The notes beneath the pieces are model-generated. The model saw only the letters and a program-made list of their open reading frames with translations. It was not told the origin of the DNA and ran no database searches. This document shows positions 7,744 to 16,470 of a DNA stretch of 35,136 bases, one piece after another (the first letter of the stretch is position 1; the number at the start of each line of letters is the position of its first letter). The translations under genes were made by a program, and so were the position numbers. Origin of the DNA: Candidatus Omnitrophota bacterium (GTDB lineage: Bacteria; Omnitrophota; Gorgyraeia; 1-14-0-20-64-10); NCBI GenBank assembly GCA_016201735.1, contig JACQCH010000018.1:1-35136 (forward strand), written 5' to 3'.

Positions 7744-9041
7744 ATCCACTCAAGGCCCTGAGCGGTACCTCGGACATTCTTCCCGGAGAGAGTGAGCGGT
7801 GGCAGCGGCTGGAGCAGACCGCCCGCCGTGTTCTGGGGCTTTACGGCTACCGGGAGATCCGGACGCCCCTCATTGAGGAGGCGGGAGTTTTTACCGGTTC
7901 TCTCGGAGAGACCGCGGAGATTGTCACGAAGCAGATGTACCTTTTCCAGGACCGGGGCGGCCGGTCCGTGGCGCTTCGGCCAGAAGGGACCGCCTCGGTC
8001 GTGCGGGCCTTTATCGAGCACGGGCTGGACAAGACCGGCGGGCTTTCCCGCTTCTACTACCTGGGTCCGATGTTCCGGGCGGAGCGGCCGCAGGCGGGAC
8101 GCCGGCGCCAGTTCCATCAGCTCGGTGTCGAGGTGTTCGGTTCGGCAAGTCCCTACCAGGATGCGGAGGTGGTGGCGCTTCTTACTCGTCTGCTGGAAGC
8201 GATGAATGTTTTGGTGGCGAAGAAGGCGGGTGAAAAGGGAGCGGTGTTGAAGCTCAACAGCTTGGGATGCCGAGAGGATCGCCCGAAACTGACGGCCAAG
8301 CTCAAGGAATATTTCACGGAACATCTGAAGGAGCTGTGTCCCGACTGCCGGCATCGTTTGGGAGTGAACCCCTTAAGGATCTTGGACTGTAAAGAGGAAG
8401 GATGCCGCAAGGCGGCGCAGGGCAGCGTCGTCCCTTCCGATTGGCTCTGCAAGGATTGTCTCAATCACGTGGAGCGGGTGAAGGAAACTCTTAAAGGTCT
8501 TGGAATTTACTTCGAGTGGGACAACCATCTGGTCCGGGGTCTGGATTATTACTCGAAGACTGCCTTCGAGGTGATTCACGCTGGATTGGGGGCGCAGAAC
8601 GCGATCGGCGGCGGGGGACGGTACGATTATCTCGTTGAGGTTCTCGGAGGAACAGCGACCCCGGCGGTCGGTTTCGCCGTTGGGCTGGAGCGGGTTCTGA
8701 TGGCTCAGGAGAAAGAGGCTCCGGCGGCTTCCTCGGTATGGGAGAATCTAAAAGTTTTTGTCGCGACGGTGACCCCCGCTGAAATTCCTGTCGCCTTGGG
8801 TTGGGCGGAAAAGCTTCGGTTAAGAGGAATCCCCTCCGGCGTGAATGTTGAAGATCGCCCTTTGAAGCGCCAAATGGAGCAGGCGTCGAAGCTGGGGGTG
8901 AAACTGACTCTCATCTTCGGGCCGGAGGAAGTGGAAAAGGGAGTCGCTCTCATCAAAGACATGAAGACCGGCCAGCAGGAACCCCACTCTTTGTCGGGCC
9001 TGGCGGCGGCGGTGGAATCCCGGTTGGGCAATGGGCTTTAA
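7740..9041 (+). CDS. hisS: histidyl-tRNA synthetase, apparent CTG start
   Basis: A class II synthetase charging tRNA-His, about 433 residues from the start chosen here. The N-terminus [17 protein letters not shown] is the family's usual opening. Motif 2 lies in [18 protein letters not shown], the histidine-specific motif is [15 protein letters not shown], and motif 3 is [13 protein letters not shown]. The C-terminal anticodon-binding domain follows. No ATG, GTG or TTG exists in frame before or near the conserved N-terminus. The first ATG in frame (7935) would remove motif 1. A CTG at 7740 overlaps the HU stop as CTGA and lies 5 nt after GGAG, so it is the likely start. The 3' end overlaps aspS by 11 nt. 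Confidence 0.93.
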   Translation: MNPLKALSGTSDILPGESERWQRLEQTARRVLGLYGYREIRTPLIEEAGVFTGSLGETAEIVTKQMYLFQDRGGRSVALRPEGTASVVRAFIEHGLDKTGGLSRFYYLGPMFRAERPQAGRRRQFHQLGVEVFGSASPYQDAEVVALLTRLLEAMNVLVAKKAGEKGAVLKLNSLGCREDRPKLTAKLKEYFTEHLKELCPDCRHRLGVNPLRILDCKEEGCRKAAQGSVVPSDWLCKDCLNHVERVKETLKGLGIYFEWDNHLVRGLDYYSKTAFEVIHAGLGAQNAIGGGGRYDYLVEVLGGTATPAVGFAVGLERVLMAQEKEAPAASSVWENLKVFVATVTPAEIPVALGWAEKLRLRGIPSGVNVEDRPLKRQMEQASKLGVKLTLIFGPEEVEKGVALIKDMKTGQQEPHSLSGLAAAVESRLGNGL

Positions 9042-10809
9042 GCGGACGCATACCTGCGGGGCCTTAGGGGTCGAGGCGGTGGGCCAGTCGGTCAAACTCT
9101 GCGGATGGGTCCACCGCCGGCGGGATCATGGGGGGCTGATCTTCATCGACTTGAGAGATCGCTGGGGATTGACCCAGGTGGTCTTTAATCCGAAGGCCGA
9201 TTCGCCGCTTCATGCCAAGGCGAAGGAACTGCGGCCCGAATTCTGCGTGGCGGTCGAGGGCAAGGTGAGCGTCCGCCCTCCAGGGACCGAGAATCCGAAG
9301 ATCGCGACCGGGAAGATCGAGGTGGCCGTGGACCGGTTGAAGATTCTTAATCCCAGCGCCACTCCCCCTTTTGAGATTTCGGAGGAAGCCCAGGTGTCGG
9401 AGGAGCTTCGGTACACCTACCGGTATCTGGACCTACGGCGGGAATCCCTGCGGGACCGGCTGATCCTTCGGCACAAGGTTCTCGAGGTGATCCGGCGGGT
9501 CCTCTCCGAGCATGAGTTCATCGAGGTGGAAACACCGATCCTCACCAAGTCGACGCCGGAAGGGGCCCGGGACTACCTGGTTCCCAGCCGCCTGAACCCG
9601 GGGAAGTTCTACGCCCTGCCTCAATCCCCGCAGTTGTTCAAGCAGCTTTTGATGGTGGCCGGATTCGACCGGTATTATCAGATCGCCCGCTGTTTTCGGG
9701 ACGAGGATCTGCGGGCTGAGCGGCAGCCGGAGTTCACCCAATTGGATCTGGAGATGTCCTTTGTCGACGAGGAGGCGATCTTCGCCTTGATCGAGAAGGT
9801 TTTCTCCGCCATCTGGAAGGAGGTGCTCCATCAGCGGCTCTCCACTCCCTTCCCCCGGCTGACCTACACCGAGTGCATGGAACGTTTCGGGTCCGACAAG
9901 CCGGATCTTCGGTTTGGAATGGAGCTGGTGGATTTAACGGGAGCGTTTGCCGCCACCGGCTTTCGCGCTTTTCGTGAAGTCGTGGAATCGGGCGGGAAGG
10001 TGAAGGGGCTGGTGGCGACGGGGGGCGCGGTTTTAAGCGGGAAGGCGGTGGATGCTCTGACCGACGCGGCGAAGGCGGCCGGCGGGCATGGGCTGGTGAC
10101 GGTCCGTGTCACCGAGAAGGAACTGATCTGTCCGGTGGCCAAACATCTTGGAGAGGAGGCTCTTCGCAAGGCGGCCGCCCAGGCGCAGGCGAAGAACGGG
10201 GATCTTCTTTTATTGGTGGCGGACAAACCGGAGGCGGCCGCTTCCGTTCTGGGGGCTTTGCGGACGCATCTGGCCTCCACCCTGAACCTGATTCCTCAAC
10301 AGAATTTTTCTTTCTCCTGGGTGACTGATTTTCCGCTGTTCCGATTCAACCCGGAGTTGAAACGGTGGGACTCGGAGCACCATCCCTTTACCGCCCCTCG
10401 GGAAGAGGATCTTCCTTTCCTGGAGAAGGATCCGGGGAAGGTCCGGTCCCGTTCGTACGATCTGATCTTGAATGGAGTGGAACTGGGATCCGGATCGATC
10501 CGGATCCATCAGCGCCTGGTGCAGGAGACGATCTTCCGGATCCTGGGCCTGCCGCCGTCCGAGGTGCAGGAGCGGTTCGGATTTCTTTTGGATGCCTTCC
10601 GCTACGGGGCTCCCCCGCACGGCGGGATCGCCCCCGGAATCGATCGGCTGATCTGTCTGCTCACCGATGCCCCCTCCATTCGGGAAGTGATCGCCTTCCC
10701 GAAAACCCAGAAAGCGGTCGATCTGATGACCGGCGCTCCTTCCGAGGTTCGGCAGGACCAACTCAAGGAAGCAGGGATTTCCGTGGTCAAACAAAACAGA
10801 GGAGTTTAA
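9031..10809 (+). CDS. aspS: aspartyl-tRNA synthetase, bacterial type
   Basis: A class IIb synthetase charging tRNA-Asp, 592 residues, the usual bacterial length. The N-terminal OB-fold anticodon-binding domain includes [32 protein letters not shown]. The catalytic core has motif 2 in [23 protein letters not shown] and motif 3 in [14 protein letters not shown]. The bacterial GAD insertion domain spans roughly residues 300-420. It overlaps the end of hisS, so the pair is probably translationally coupled, a common hisS-aspS arrangement. Whether it is discriminating or also charges tRNA-Asn cannot be decided here, since no gatCAB or asnS is in the window. Confidence 0.96.
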   Translation: MGFKRTHTCGALGVEAVGQSVKLCGWVHRRRDHGGLIFIDLRDRWGLTQVVFNPKADSPLHAKAKELRPEFCVAVEGKVSVRPPGTENPKIATGKIEVAVDRLKILNPSATPPFEISEEAQVSEELRYTYRYLDLRRESLRDRLILRHKVLEVIRRVLSEHEFIEVETPILTKSTPEGARDYLVPSRLNPGKFYALPQSPQLFKQLLMVAGFDRYYQIARCFRDEDLRAERQPEFTQLDLEMSFVDEEAIFALIEKVFSAIWKEVLHQRLSTPFPRLTYTECMERFGSDKPDLRFGMELVDLTGAFAATGFRAFREVVESGGKVKGLVATGGAVLSGKAVDALTDAAKAAGGHGLVTVRVTEKELICPVAKHLGEEALRKAAAQAQAKNGDLLLLVADKPEAAASVLGALRTHLASTLNLIPQQNFSFSWVTDFPLFRFNPELKRWDSEHHPFTAPREEDLPFLEKDPGKVRSRSYDLILNGVELGSGSIRIHQRLVQETIFRILGLPPSEVQERFGFLLDAFRYGAPPHGGIAPGIDRLICLLTDAPSIREVIAFPKTQKAVDLMTGAPSEVRQDQLKEAGISVVKQNRGV

Positions 10810-10810
10810 A

Positions 10811-11437
10811 TTGAAGATGAGAACCCGTGAATTTGGAATCGCAGTCTTACTGGTGTCTCTTGGAGCGGCGGGGTGCGCCCGGATCACCAGTCAGGTGGTC
10901 GAGAAGCCGCGCGTGGATCAGGAGTTAACCGGGAATCGGGGTTATCTGGCGGGATCCGCCCCGGCGGCCGCCCCTCGCAAATCGACCCGCCAGGTCCTCC
11001 AGACCAATGTCGAGCTGGCCACCTTAGACGAGATGACCCCCTGGCGAAAACAGAAGGGGTCGGCCCCGCTGGCGTCGCCGGCTCCGGAGTCGGCCGCCGG
11101 CGTCTCGTCCGTGCCGGTTTGGCCGGAAGAATCTCCCGCGGCTTCTTGGGAATCCGAACCCAGGGAGGAGCTTCCCGTTTCTCCGACAAGGCCGGTCCCA
11201 TCGGCGTCGTCATTGAGTTCCTCGGAGACACCGACGACCTACACGGTCAAGTCCGGAGACACCCTGGATAAGATCGCGGCGAAGGTGTACGGGGATTCGA
11301 ATGAGTGGCGCCGGATTTATCAAGCGAACAAGGATCGCTTAAGCACCCCCAACCGGATTTATCCGGGGCAGAAGCTGACCATTCCACCCGCCCGAGCCAA
11401 GAAGCGCCACACCGCGCCATCGAGCGACTTGAAATAA
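10811..11437 (+). CDS. LysM-domain lipoprotein
   Basis: A predicted outer-envelope lipoprotein of about 208 residues. The N-terminus has basic residues, a hydrophobic core (FGIAVLLVSLGAA) and a lipobox ending GC, giving lipidated Cys22. A long low-complexity linker rich in Pro, Ser, Ala and Glu follows. One LysM peptidoglycan-binding domain closes the protein near residues 143-192 (TYTVKSGDTLDKIAAKVYG ... IYPGQKLTIP). TTG at 10811 lies 7 nt after GGAG and is the better start; ATG at 10817 would lose two residues only. It starts 1 nt after aspS, so it is in the same transcript. LysM suggests attachment to cell wall; any enzymatic partner is unknown. Confidence 0.88.
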   Translation: MKMRTREFGIAVLLVSLGAAGCARITSQVVEKPRVDQELTGNRGYLAGSAPAAAPRKSTRQVLQTNVELATLDEMTPWRKQKGSAPLASPAPESAAGVSSVPVWPEESPAASWESEPREELPVSPTRPVPSASSLSSSETPTTYTVKSGDTLDKIAAKVYGDSNEWRRIYQANKDRLSTPNRIYPGQKLTIPPARAKKRHTAPSSDLK

Positions 11438-11468
11438 CAGCCAAAGAAAAGGAGGGAGTGCTCTGGCC

Positions 11469-12431
11469 ATGGAGCGAACATTCCACCTGCTGTCGGACCA
11501 TGAGGCGGCCACCCTCTACGGGCTTCACGACGAGCATCTGAAGCTTGTCGAGGCCGAGTTCGGAGTCAAGATCGCCGCGCGCGGCCAAGAGCTGAACATC
11601 TCGGGTCCGGAGGGGCCGGTTCAGAAAGTGGGCCGGCTGTTTGATCAGTTGCTGGAACTCATCCGGTCCGGCCGGTACCTGCGCCGGCACGAAGTGGTTT
11701 ACGCGATCCGGACGCTGGAGGCGGCCCCCTCCATGGATCTGCACACGATCTACATGGACAAGATCGAGGTGATCTCCAAGCGGCAGTTCGTCACCCCCAA
11801 GACCCTCGGACAGAAGGAGTATGTCGACGCGATCCGCCGCTACGACATCGTCTTCGCGATAGGTCCGGCTGGAACTGGAAAAACTTATTTGGGAATGGCG
11901 ATGGCGGTCAACGCGTTAAAGAACCAGGAGGTTTCCCGGATCATCCTGACCCGGCCGGCCGTGGAGGCGGGGGAGTCGTTGGGGTACCTGCCCGGAACCT
12001 ACGAGGAGAAGATTTCCCCGTATCTCCGGCCCCTCTACGATGCCTTGTACGAGATGATGGATGTGGACCGGATCCAGCGGTGTCTGGAGAAGGGGATCCT
12101 GGAGATAGCACCCCTTGCCTACATGCGGGGCCGGACGCTGAACGACTCCTTCGTCATTCTGGATGAGGCCCAGAACTGCACCCCGGAGCAGATGAAGATG
12201 TTCTTGACCCGGCTGGGGTTCGATTCCAAGACCGTCATCACCGGAGACGTAACACAGTCGGACCTGCCCCAGGGGAAACCTTCAGGGCTCATCCATGCCC
12301 GGGAGATCTTGAAAGGGATCGAGGGGATCCGGTTCATTGAATTCTCCGGATCCGATGTCGTGCGCCACGAACTAGTCCAGCAAATCGTTAAAGCGTATGA
12401 GCGAAACAACAACGGGAAAAAAGAAACTTAA
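11469..12431 (+). CDS. phoH: PhoH-family ATPase
   Basis: A 320-residue cytoplasmic P-loop ATPase of the PhoH/PhoL type, a family linked to RNA metabolism but with no settled activity. A KH-like N-terminal part (residues 1-60) precedes the ATPase core. Walker A is GPAGTGKTYL near residue 132, and Walker B is FVILDEAQNCTPEQMK near residue 227. GDVTQSDLP and a C-terminal RHELVQQIVKAYE motif complete the family pattern. AAAGGAGGGAG lies upstream of ATG. It overlaps the following HD-domain gene by 35 nt. The order phoH, HD protein, ybeY, dgkA is widely conserved in bacteria and supports the calls for all four. Confidence 0.94.
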   Translation: MERTFHLLSDHEAATLYGLHDEHLKLVEAEFGVKIAARGQELNISGPEGPVQKVGRLFDQLLELIRSGRYLRRHEVVYAIRTLEAAPSMDLHTIYMDKIEVISKRQFVTPKTLGQKEYVDAIRRYDIVFAIGPAGTGKTYLGMAMAVNALKNQEVSRIILTRPAVEAGESLGYLPGTYEEKISPYLRPLYDALYEMMDVDRIQRCLEKGILEIAPLAYMRGRTLNDSFVILDEAQNCTPEQMKMFLTRLGFDSKTVITGDVTQSDLPQGKPSGLIHAREILKGIEGIRFIEFSGSDVVRHELVQQIVKAYERNNNGKKET

Positions 12432-14031
12432 ATCCTGGCGGGTTTGGCCTCTCTTCGGCGTGAGGATCGGCTTGCTCGCTGGGTTGGTGGCCGGCTTGAC
12501 CTGGTTTATGGCCGGTTCTCTGGGGCATCCGGCGAGGGGCTGGCGGGAAGGGCAGGTGGCCCCCGAAACGATCTACGCTCCATGGGACTTTGTCCTGACG
12601 GATCCCGATCGCCCGATCCATGTCCAGCGTGGAGAATTGCTGGTGAGCCGGGGAGAACGGCTGACTCCCACCCATGTGGCCCGGCTGAATACGATGGAGC
12701 GGACCCAGGCCATTGGAAAAACGGAATTGCCTTGGTTGGGGGCTTTCCTCCTGGCTGCTCTTTTTGCGGCGGCGGGCGCGGTCTACCTGAAGCGGTTCGA
12801 AAAAAAGATCTGGGATTCCCAACGGCAGCTGGCGTTGATCGCCGTCGTGGTTGGATTGATCTTAGGGGTGAGCCGCCTGGTTCTGATCTCTCCTTTCCTT
12901 CCCCCCTGGGTTCCCGTGGCAAGCGTCGCGATGCTGCTTTCGATGCTCCTCAATCCCCGGCTGGGGATTCTGCTGGGTCTGCTGACGACCGGCCTGGTGG
13001 TCCTGATGGGTCGGGCCGATCTTCCGTTGGTGATCGGTTTGTCCGCCGGCTGCTTTGTAGGGGCGTACGGGGTCCAAGGGATTCGACGCCGGATTGATTT
13101 CTTCCGGGCAGGGTTGATCACCGGCCTTGCGCAGGGAGCGGCCCTCTTAGGGAGCCGTCTGCTCCTTTCCTCTGCCCTCCCCGAGGCCTTTACCGAAGGG
13201 GCGGCAGGGGTGGGGGGCGGGGTTCTTTCAAGCCTGATCACTTTTTGCCTGCTCCCTTTGTGCGAGTCTCTGTTCGGGTTGATCACCGATGTCTCCCTCG
13301 TCGAGCTGTCCGACCTGAACCACCCTCTGTTAAAGGAGTTGTCGGTCAAGGCCCCGGGGACCTATCACCACAGTCTCATTGTGGCCAACCTGGCGGAGGC
13401 CGCCTGCGAAGCAATCGGCGCGAATCCTCTTTTGGCGAGGGTGGGCTGCTACTTCCATGACATCGGAAAGATGCTCCATCCGGAATACTTCGTTGAGAAC
13501 CAGCCGGCGAAAAGCTCCCGGCACGACCGCCTAGCTCCCTCCATGTCGAGCCTCGTGATCTTGAATCACGTGAAGGAAGGGATTGAGCTCGCCCGGGAGG
13601 CGCGGCTCAACCAAGCGATCATTGATTTTATCCCCGGCCATCACGGAACGGGGATCATCTACTATTTCTACCGGCGGGCGATGGAGCAGGTGGAGGACCA
13701 GACCGCCTTAAAGGAGGAGCGGTTCCGGTATCCGGGACCCAAGCCCCACGCCCGGGAGACGGCGGTCGCCCTTCTGGCCGATTCGGCGGAGGCGGCTACC
13801 CGGGCCCTCTCTCAAAAAAGCCCCACCCGGATTCAGGATCTGGTCCGCCGGATCCTCAACAACAAATTTATCGACGGGCAGCTGGATGAGTGCGATCTGA
13901 CCTTAAGGGATCTGGAGCGGATCTCCGAGGCCTTTGGGCGGGTGCTGGCCGGAATCTATCACAGCCGGATCGAATATCCGAAGGCGCCGGGGGAAGAGGA
14001 TCTGCCGCCTCCGGCCGTTAATGCCGGTTGA
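12397..14031 (+). CDS. pgpH: PgpH-like 7TM-HD phosphodiesterase (predicted c-di-AMP)
   Basis: A 544-residue membrane protein of the 7TMR-HD family. Residues 20-40 form an anchor, then a short extracytoplasmic part (about 40-105, with VAPETIYAPWDF and VSRGERLTPTHVARL), then about seven membrane helices between 110 and 310. The cytoplasmic HD domain follows, with metal ligands in TYHHSLIVANLAE and CYFHDIGKMLHPEYF. Listeria PgpH hydrolyses c-di-AMP; the same role here is inferred from family. The extracellular part is shorter than in Firmicutes PgpH (total usually near 700). It overlaps phoH at the start and ybeY at the end (11 nt), in the standard cluster order. Confidence 0.88.
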   Translation: MSETTTGKKKLKSWRVWPLFGVRIGLLAGLVAGLTWFMAGSLGHPARGWREGQVAPETIYAPWDFVLTDPDRPIHVQRGELLVSRGERLTPTHVARLNTMERTQAIGKTELPWLGAFLLAALFAAAGAVYLKRFEKKIWDSQRQLALIAVVVGLILGVSRLVLISPFLPPWVPVASVAMLLSMLLNPRLGILLGLLTTGLVVLMGRADLPLVIGLSAGCFVGAYGVQGIRRRIDFFRAGLITGLAQGAALLGSRLLLSSALPEAFTEGAAGVGGGVLSSLITFCLLPLCESLFGLITDVSLVELSDLNHPLLKELSVKAPGTYHHSLIVANLAEAACEAIGANPLLARVGCYFHDIGKMLHPEYFVENQPAKSSRHDRLAPSMSSLVILNHVKEGIELAREARLNQAIIDFIPGHHGTGIIYYFYRRAMEQVEDQTALKEERFRYPGPKPHARETAVALLADSAEAATRALSQKSPTRIQDLVRRILNNKFIDGQLDECDLTLRDLERISEAFGRVLAGIYHSRIEYPKAPGEEDLPPPAVNAG

Positions 14032-14506
14032 ACTGCGCAATGCCCAGCGGAGATTTAAACTGGATGTCCGTCGGATCAAACGGGCGGTTCAGGCACTGCT
14101 GAAAGCGGTGGGGCGTTCGGAGGCCCAGGTGAGTGTTTTGTTCGTTGACGATCAGAAGATACGCCAGCTCCATCGGCAATGGATGGGAGAAGATACCCCG
14201 ACCGATGTGTTGTCCTTCCCGATGGATGAACGGGTTCTGGGAGATGTGGTGATTTCGGTGGAGACGGCGGCTCGACGGGCGCCGGAGAACGTTACCCGAG
14301 AGATCGTCCGTTATCTGATTCACGGGCTGCTCCATTTAATCGGGCACGATCATGTCAGGCAGGCCGACCGCCGACGGATGAACCAGGAATCCCGGCGCCT
14401 GATGAAGCTGTCATTTCGAGGCGAAGCCGAGAAATCTGACGCGAAGCGTCATCTCGAACGAAGTGAGAGATCTCGAGATCTCTCGCCACTTCGTGGCTCG
14501 AGATGA
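14021..14506 (+). CDS. ybeY: YbeY endoribonuclease with repeat-derived C-terminal tail
   Basis: A metal-dependent single-strand RNase acting in 16S rRNA 3' maturation and ribosome quality control, 161 residues. The zinc site HGLLHLIGHDH matches the family H-G-x-L-H-L-x-G-H/Y-D-H. Upstream, TPTDVLSFPMDERVLGDVVIS is also conserved. The start is ATG 14021, overlapping the HD gene; a longer frame exists but the family begins here. The conserved protein ends near QESRRLMK. The last 30 or so residues (FRGEAEKSDAKRHLERSERS...) are encoded by a palindromic repeat at 14411-14507 and are highly charged. That tail is unlikely to be part of the ancestral enzyme. Confidence 0.93.
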   Translation: MPVELRNAQRRFKLDVRRIKRAVQALLKAVGRSEAQVSVLFVDDQKIRQLHRQWMGEDTPTDVLSFPMDERVLGDVVISVETAARRAPENVTREIVRYLIHGLLHLIGHDHVRQADRRRMNQESRRLMKLSFRGEAEKSDAKRHLERSERSRDLSPLRGSR

Positions 14507-14507
14507 C
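14411..14507. repeat. palindromic repeat across the ybeY/dgkA junction
   Basis: A repeat built from TCATTTCGAGGCGAAGCCGAG-like units. Arms at 14448-14473 and 14476-14507 are inverted copies (GTCATCTCGAACGAAGTGAG against CTTCGTGGCTCGAGATGAC). A third, partial copy lies at 14411-14447. Similar CTCGAG/GAAG palindromes are dispersed in many bacterial genomes. The element lengthens ybeY in frame, and its terminal GAGATGAC supplies both the ybeY stop and the dgkA start. Confidence 0.8.
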
Positions 14508-14874
14508 ATTTATCCTCGGGATCATCCGCAGCTGTACCTACGCGGTCCACGGGATCCTTTTCGCGGCCCGTTCTCAGCGGAATTTCCGGATTCATCTCTT
14601 AGCGGCGGTGGTGGTGCCGGCGGCGGCGGTGGCCTTAGGGTTCAGCCGTCTGGAACTGGTCCTGGTGATTCTGACGGTGAGTCTCGTGATCTTAGGGGAG
14701 CTGCTCAACACGGGGCTCGAGTTTCTCTTGAACTTGCTGGAGGCCAGGGACCACCCGACGGTCCGGGCGGTCAAGGACATCGCGGCGGGGGCGGTCTTCA
14801 TGGCGGTGGTCGGGTCTGTCGGAATCGGCGTTCTGCTGTTCGGGCCCAGGATCTTGGCGGTTCTCCGGAGATAG
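14503..14874 (+). CDS. dgkA: DgkA-family lipid kinase (undecaprenol/diacylglycerol kinase)
   Basis: A 123-residue integral membrane kinase of the DgkA family, which phosphorylates undecaprenol or diacylglycerol. The amphipathic start (SCTYAVHGILFAARSQRNFRIHLLAAV), three membrane segments and the catalytic stretch ELLNTGLEFLLNLLEARDHPTVRAVKDIAAGAV are all present. The E-x(2)-N-T-x(2)-E and K-D-x-A-A-G-A-V residues are intact. Which lipid is used is unknown. The ATG arises from the end of a palindromic repeat and overlaps the ybeY stop as ATGA, so the genes may be translationally coupled. The family's own N-terminus fits this start. recO begins 2 nt after its stop. Confidence 0.9.
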   Translation: MTFILGIIRSCTYAVHGILFAARSQRNFRIHLLAAVVVPAAAVALGFSRLELVLVILTVSLVILGELLNTGLEFLLNLLEARDHPTVRAVKDIAAGAVFMAVVGSVGIGVLLFGPRILAVLRR

Positions 14875-14876
14875 CC

Positions 14877-15614
14877 ATGGCGATCCAGAAGACGGACGCG
14901 ATCATCTTGAGGCGGCAGGAGATCCGGGAAACGAGCCTGATCCTGACCGCCTTCACCCGAGATCTTGGGAAAATCCAGGGATTGGTCAAAGGGGTCCGGG
15001 GTGCCCGCAGCGCGGTGCCCTGGTACTTGGAACCGCTGACCCTTCAGACGATGATCCTGTACGAACGGCGCCGGTCCCCCTGGTCGCTGGTGAGCGCCTG
15101 CGATCTCGTTGACGCCTTCGACCCGATTCGCCGGGACCTGACCCGGATCTCCTACGCCAGTTTCTGTCTGGACGCGGTCGATTGTCTGACCGAGAACGGG
15201 GATCCTCATCCGGAGATCTTCCATCTGCTTTTAAACAGTCTGCGGGGGCTGGCGGAGGGAACCGACCCCCGCACGGTCGCCCGGTTCCTGGAAGCGCATC
15301 TTTTAAAGGCGATCGGGGTCCTGCCCGATCTGGAATCGCTGGCCCTGTCTCCGGGCGGCCGGCTCTCTCTTCAGCAGATCCTGCAGATTCCTTTGGGGCG
15401 TCTTCGGCTGTCGCATCCGATCGAGGAAGAGCTTCGGCGGATCCTGCAGGGGCTTCTTCACAATGTGGTCGAGAAGGAACTCCGGAGCCGCTCTTTTTTG
15501 CGGGCCCTAGGGTTGGAGAGAAATCCCGTGAGTCATTCCCGCGAAAGCGGGAATCTAGATCCTCGCTTTCGCGAGGATGACGGTTTAACCGTCACCCAGA
15601 ATGAAGCGAACTAA
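14877..15614 (+). CDS. recO: DNA repair protein RecO with repeat-derived tail
   Basis: RecO acts with RecR to load RecA at gaps in recombinational repair. The protein has 245 residues. The N-terminal OB fold is clear ([38 protein letters not shown]), followed by the helical domain ([16 protein letters not shown] ... [17 protein letters not shown]). The zinc-finger cysteines present in many RecO proteins are absent. The final 30 residues ([21 protein letters not shown]...) are the translation of a known kind of dispersed palindrome, so the natural C-terminus probably lay near LERN. ATG 14877 is taken as the start, matching the family; the frame remains open upstream through dgkA but that part is a shadow. 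It overlaps glyQ by 14 nt. Confidence 0.88.
   Translation: MAIQKTDAIILRRQEIRETSLILTAFTRDLGKIQGLVKGVRGARSAVPWYLEPLTLQTMILYERRRSPWSLVSACDLVDAFDPIRRDLTRISYASFCLDAVDCLTENGDPHPEIFHLLLNSLRGLAEGTDPRTVARFLEAHLLKAIGVLPDLESLALSPGGRLSLQQILQIPLGRLRLSHPIEEELRRILQGLLHNVVEKELRSRSFLRALGLERNPVSHSRESGNLDPRFREDDGLTVTQNEAN
15531..15593. repeat. palindromic repeat at the recO/glyQ junction
   Basis: Three consecutive hairpins: ATTCCCGC-GAAA-GCGGGAAT at 15535-15554, CCTCGC-TTTC-GCGAGG at 15561-15576, and GACGGTT-T-AACCGTC at 15579-15593. The first two form the common 'SRESGN...FREDD' repeat that is dispersed in many genomes. It is read in frame as the RecO tail and ends 7 nt before the glyQ start codon. Confidence 0.85.
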
Positions 15615-16470
15615 AACCGTCACGTTCCAGGAACTGATCATGCGCCTCGAAAGGTTCTGGGCGGACCAGGGGTGCCTGATCGCGCAGCCGTACGATATGG
15701 AGATGGGGGCCGGAACCTTTCATCCGATGACCTTCTTTAAGGCGTTGGGACCAGATCCTTGGAGGGTGGCCTTCGTCCAGCCCTCCCGCCGGCCCACCGA
15801 CGGCCGGTACGCCCAGAATCCGCTCCGGGCCCAGCGCTACTACCAGTATCAAGTGATTCTGAAACCGGCCCCCGCCGATGTGCAGGCGGTCTATTTGAGG
15901 AGTCTCGAGGTCCTTGGGATTGATCTGAAATCCCACGATGTCCGATTCGTGCAGGACGATTGGGAATCTCCCACCCTGGGGGCTTGGGGATTGGGCTGGG
16001 AGGTTTGGCTGGACGGATTGGAGGTCACCCAGTTCACCTATTTCCAGCAGGTGGGGGGGATTGACCTTCCGGTGATCTCGGCGGAGCTGACCTACGGGCT
16101 GGAACGGATCGCGATGTTCCTTCAGGGGAAGCTGGATCTGTACGCCCTCGAGTGGAACGACCGGCTGACCTACGGGGATCTCCACCGGCAGGAGGAGATT
16201 GAAGGATCGGCCTACAATTTTGAGCAAGCCGACACGGCCCTCCAGCGGCGGTATTTCGAGGAGGCGTTCGCTCAGGCAAAGAAACTGCTCGAGGCCGGTC
16301 TGATCCTGCCGGCCTACGAACAGCTTTTGAAGAGCTCGCACGCGTTCAACTTGATGGATGCCCGGGGAGCAGTGAGCGTCAATGAGCGGCCCACATTGAT
16401 CGCCGGGATCCGCAACTCCGCCAAGCGCTGCGCCGAGGCGTACCTCGAGCGCCTGAAGGAGAACGCATGA
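15601..16470 (+). CDS. glyQ: glycyl-tRNA synthetase alpha subunit
   Basis: The catalytic subunit of the heterotetrameric bacterial glycyl-tRNA synthetase, 289 residues, normal length. The N-terminus [17 protein letters not shown] is the family opening. The class II active-site segments are visible: [26 protein letters not shown] and [15 protein letters not shown]. It pairs with GlyS, whose gene overlaps its stop by ATGA. The start ATG 15601 lies inside the last codons of recO, just behind a palindromic repeat, with no obvious ribosome site, so coupling to recO translation is likely. No residue looks lost. Confidence 0.97.
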   Translation: MKRTKTVTFQELIMRLERFWADQGCLIAQPYDMEMGAGTFHPMTFFKALGPDPWRVAFVQPSRRPTDGRYAQNPLRAQRYYQYQVILKPAPADVQAVYLRSLEVLGIDLKSHDVRFVQDDWESPTLGAWGLGWEVWLDGLEVTQFTYFQQVGGIDLPVISAELTYGLERIAMFLQGKLDLYALEWNDRLTYGDLHRQEEIEGSAYNFEQADTALQRRYFEEAFAQAKKLLEAGLILPAYEQLLKSSHAFNLMDARGAVSVNERPTLIAGIRNSAKRCAEAYLERLKENA

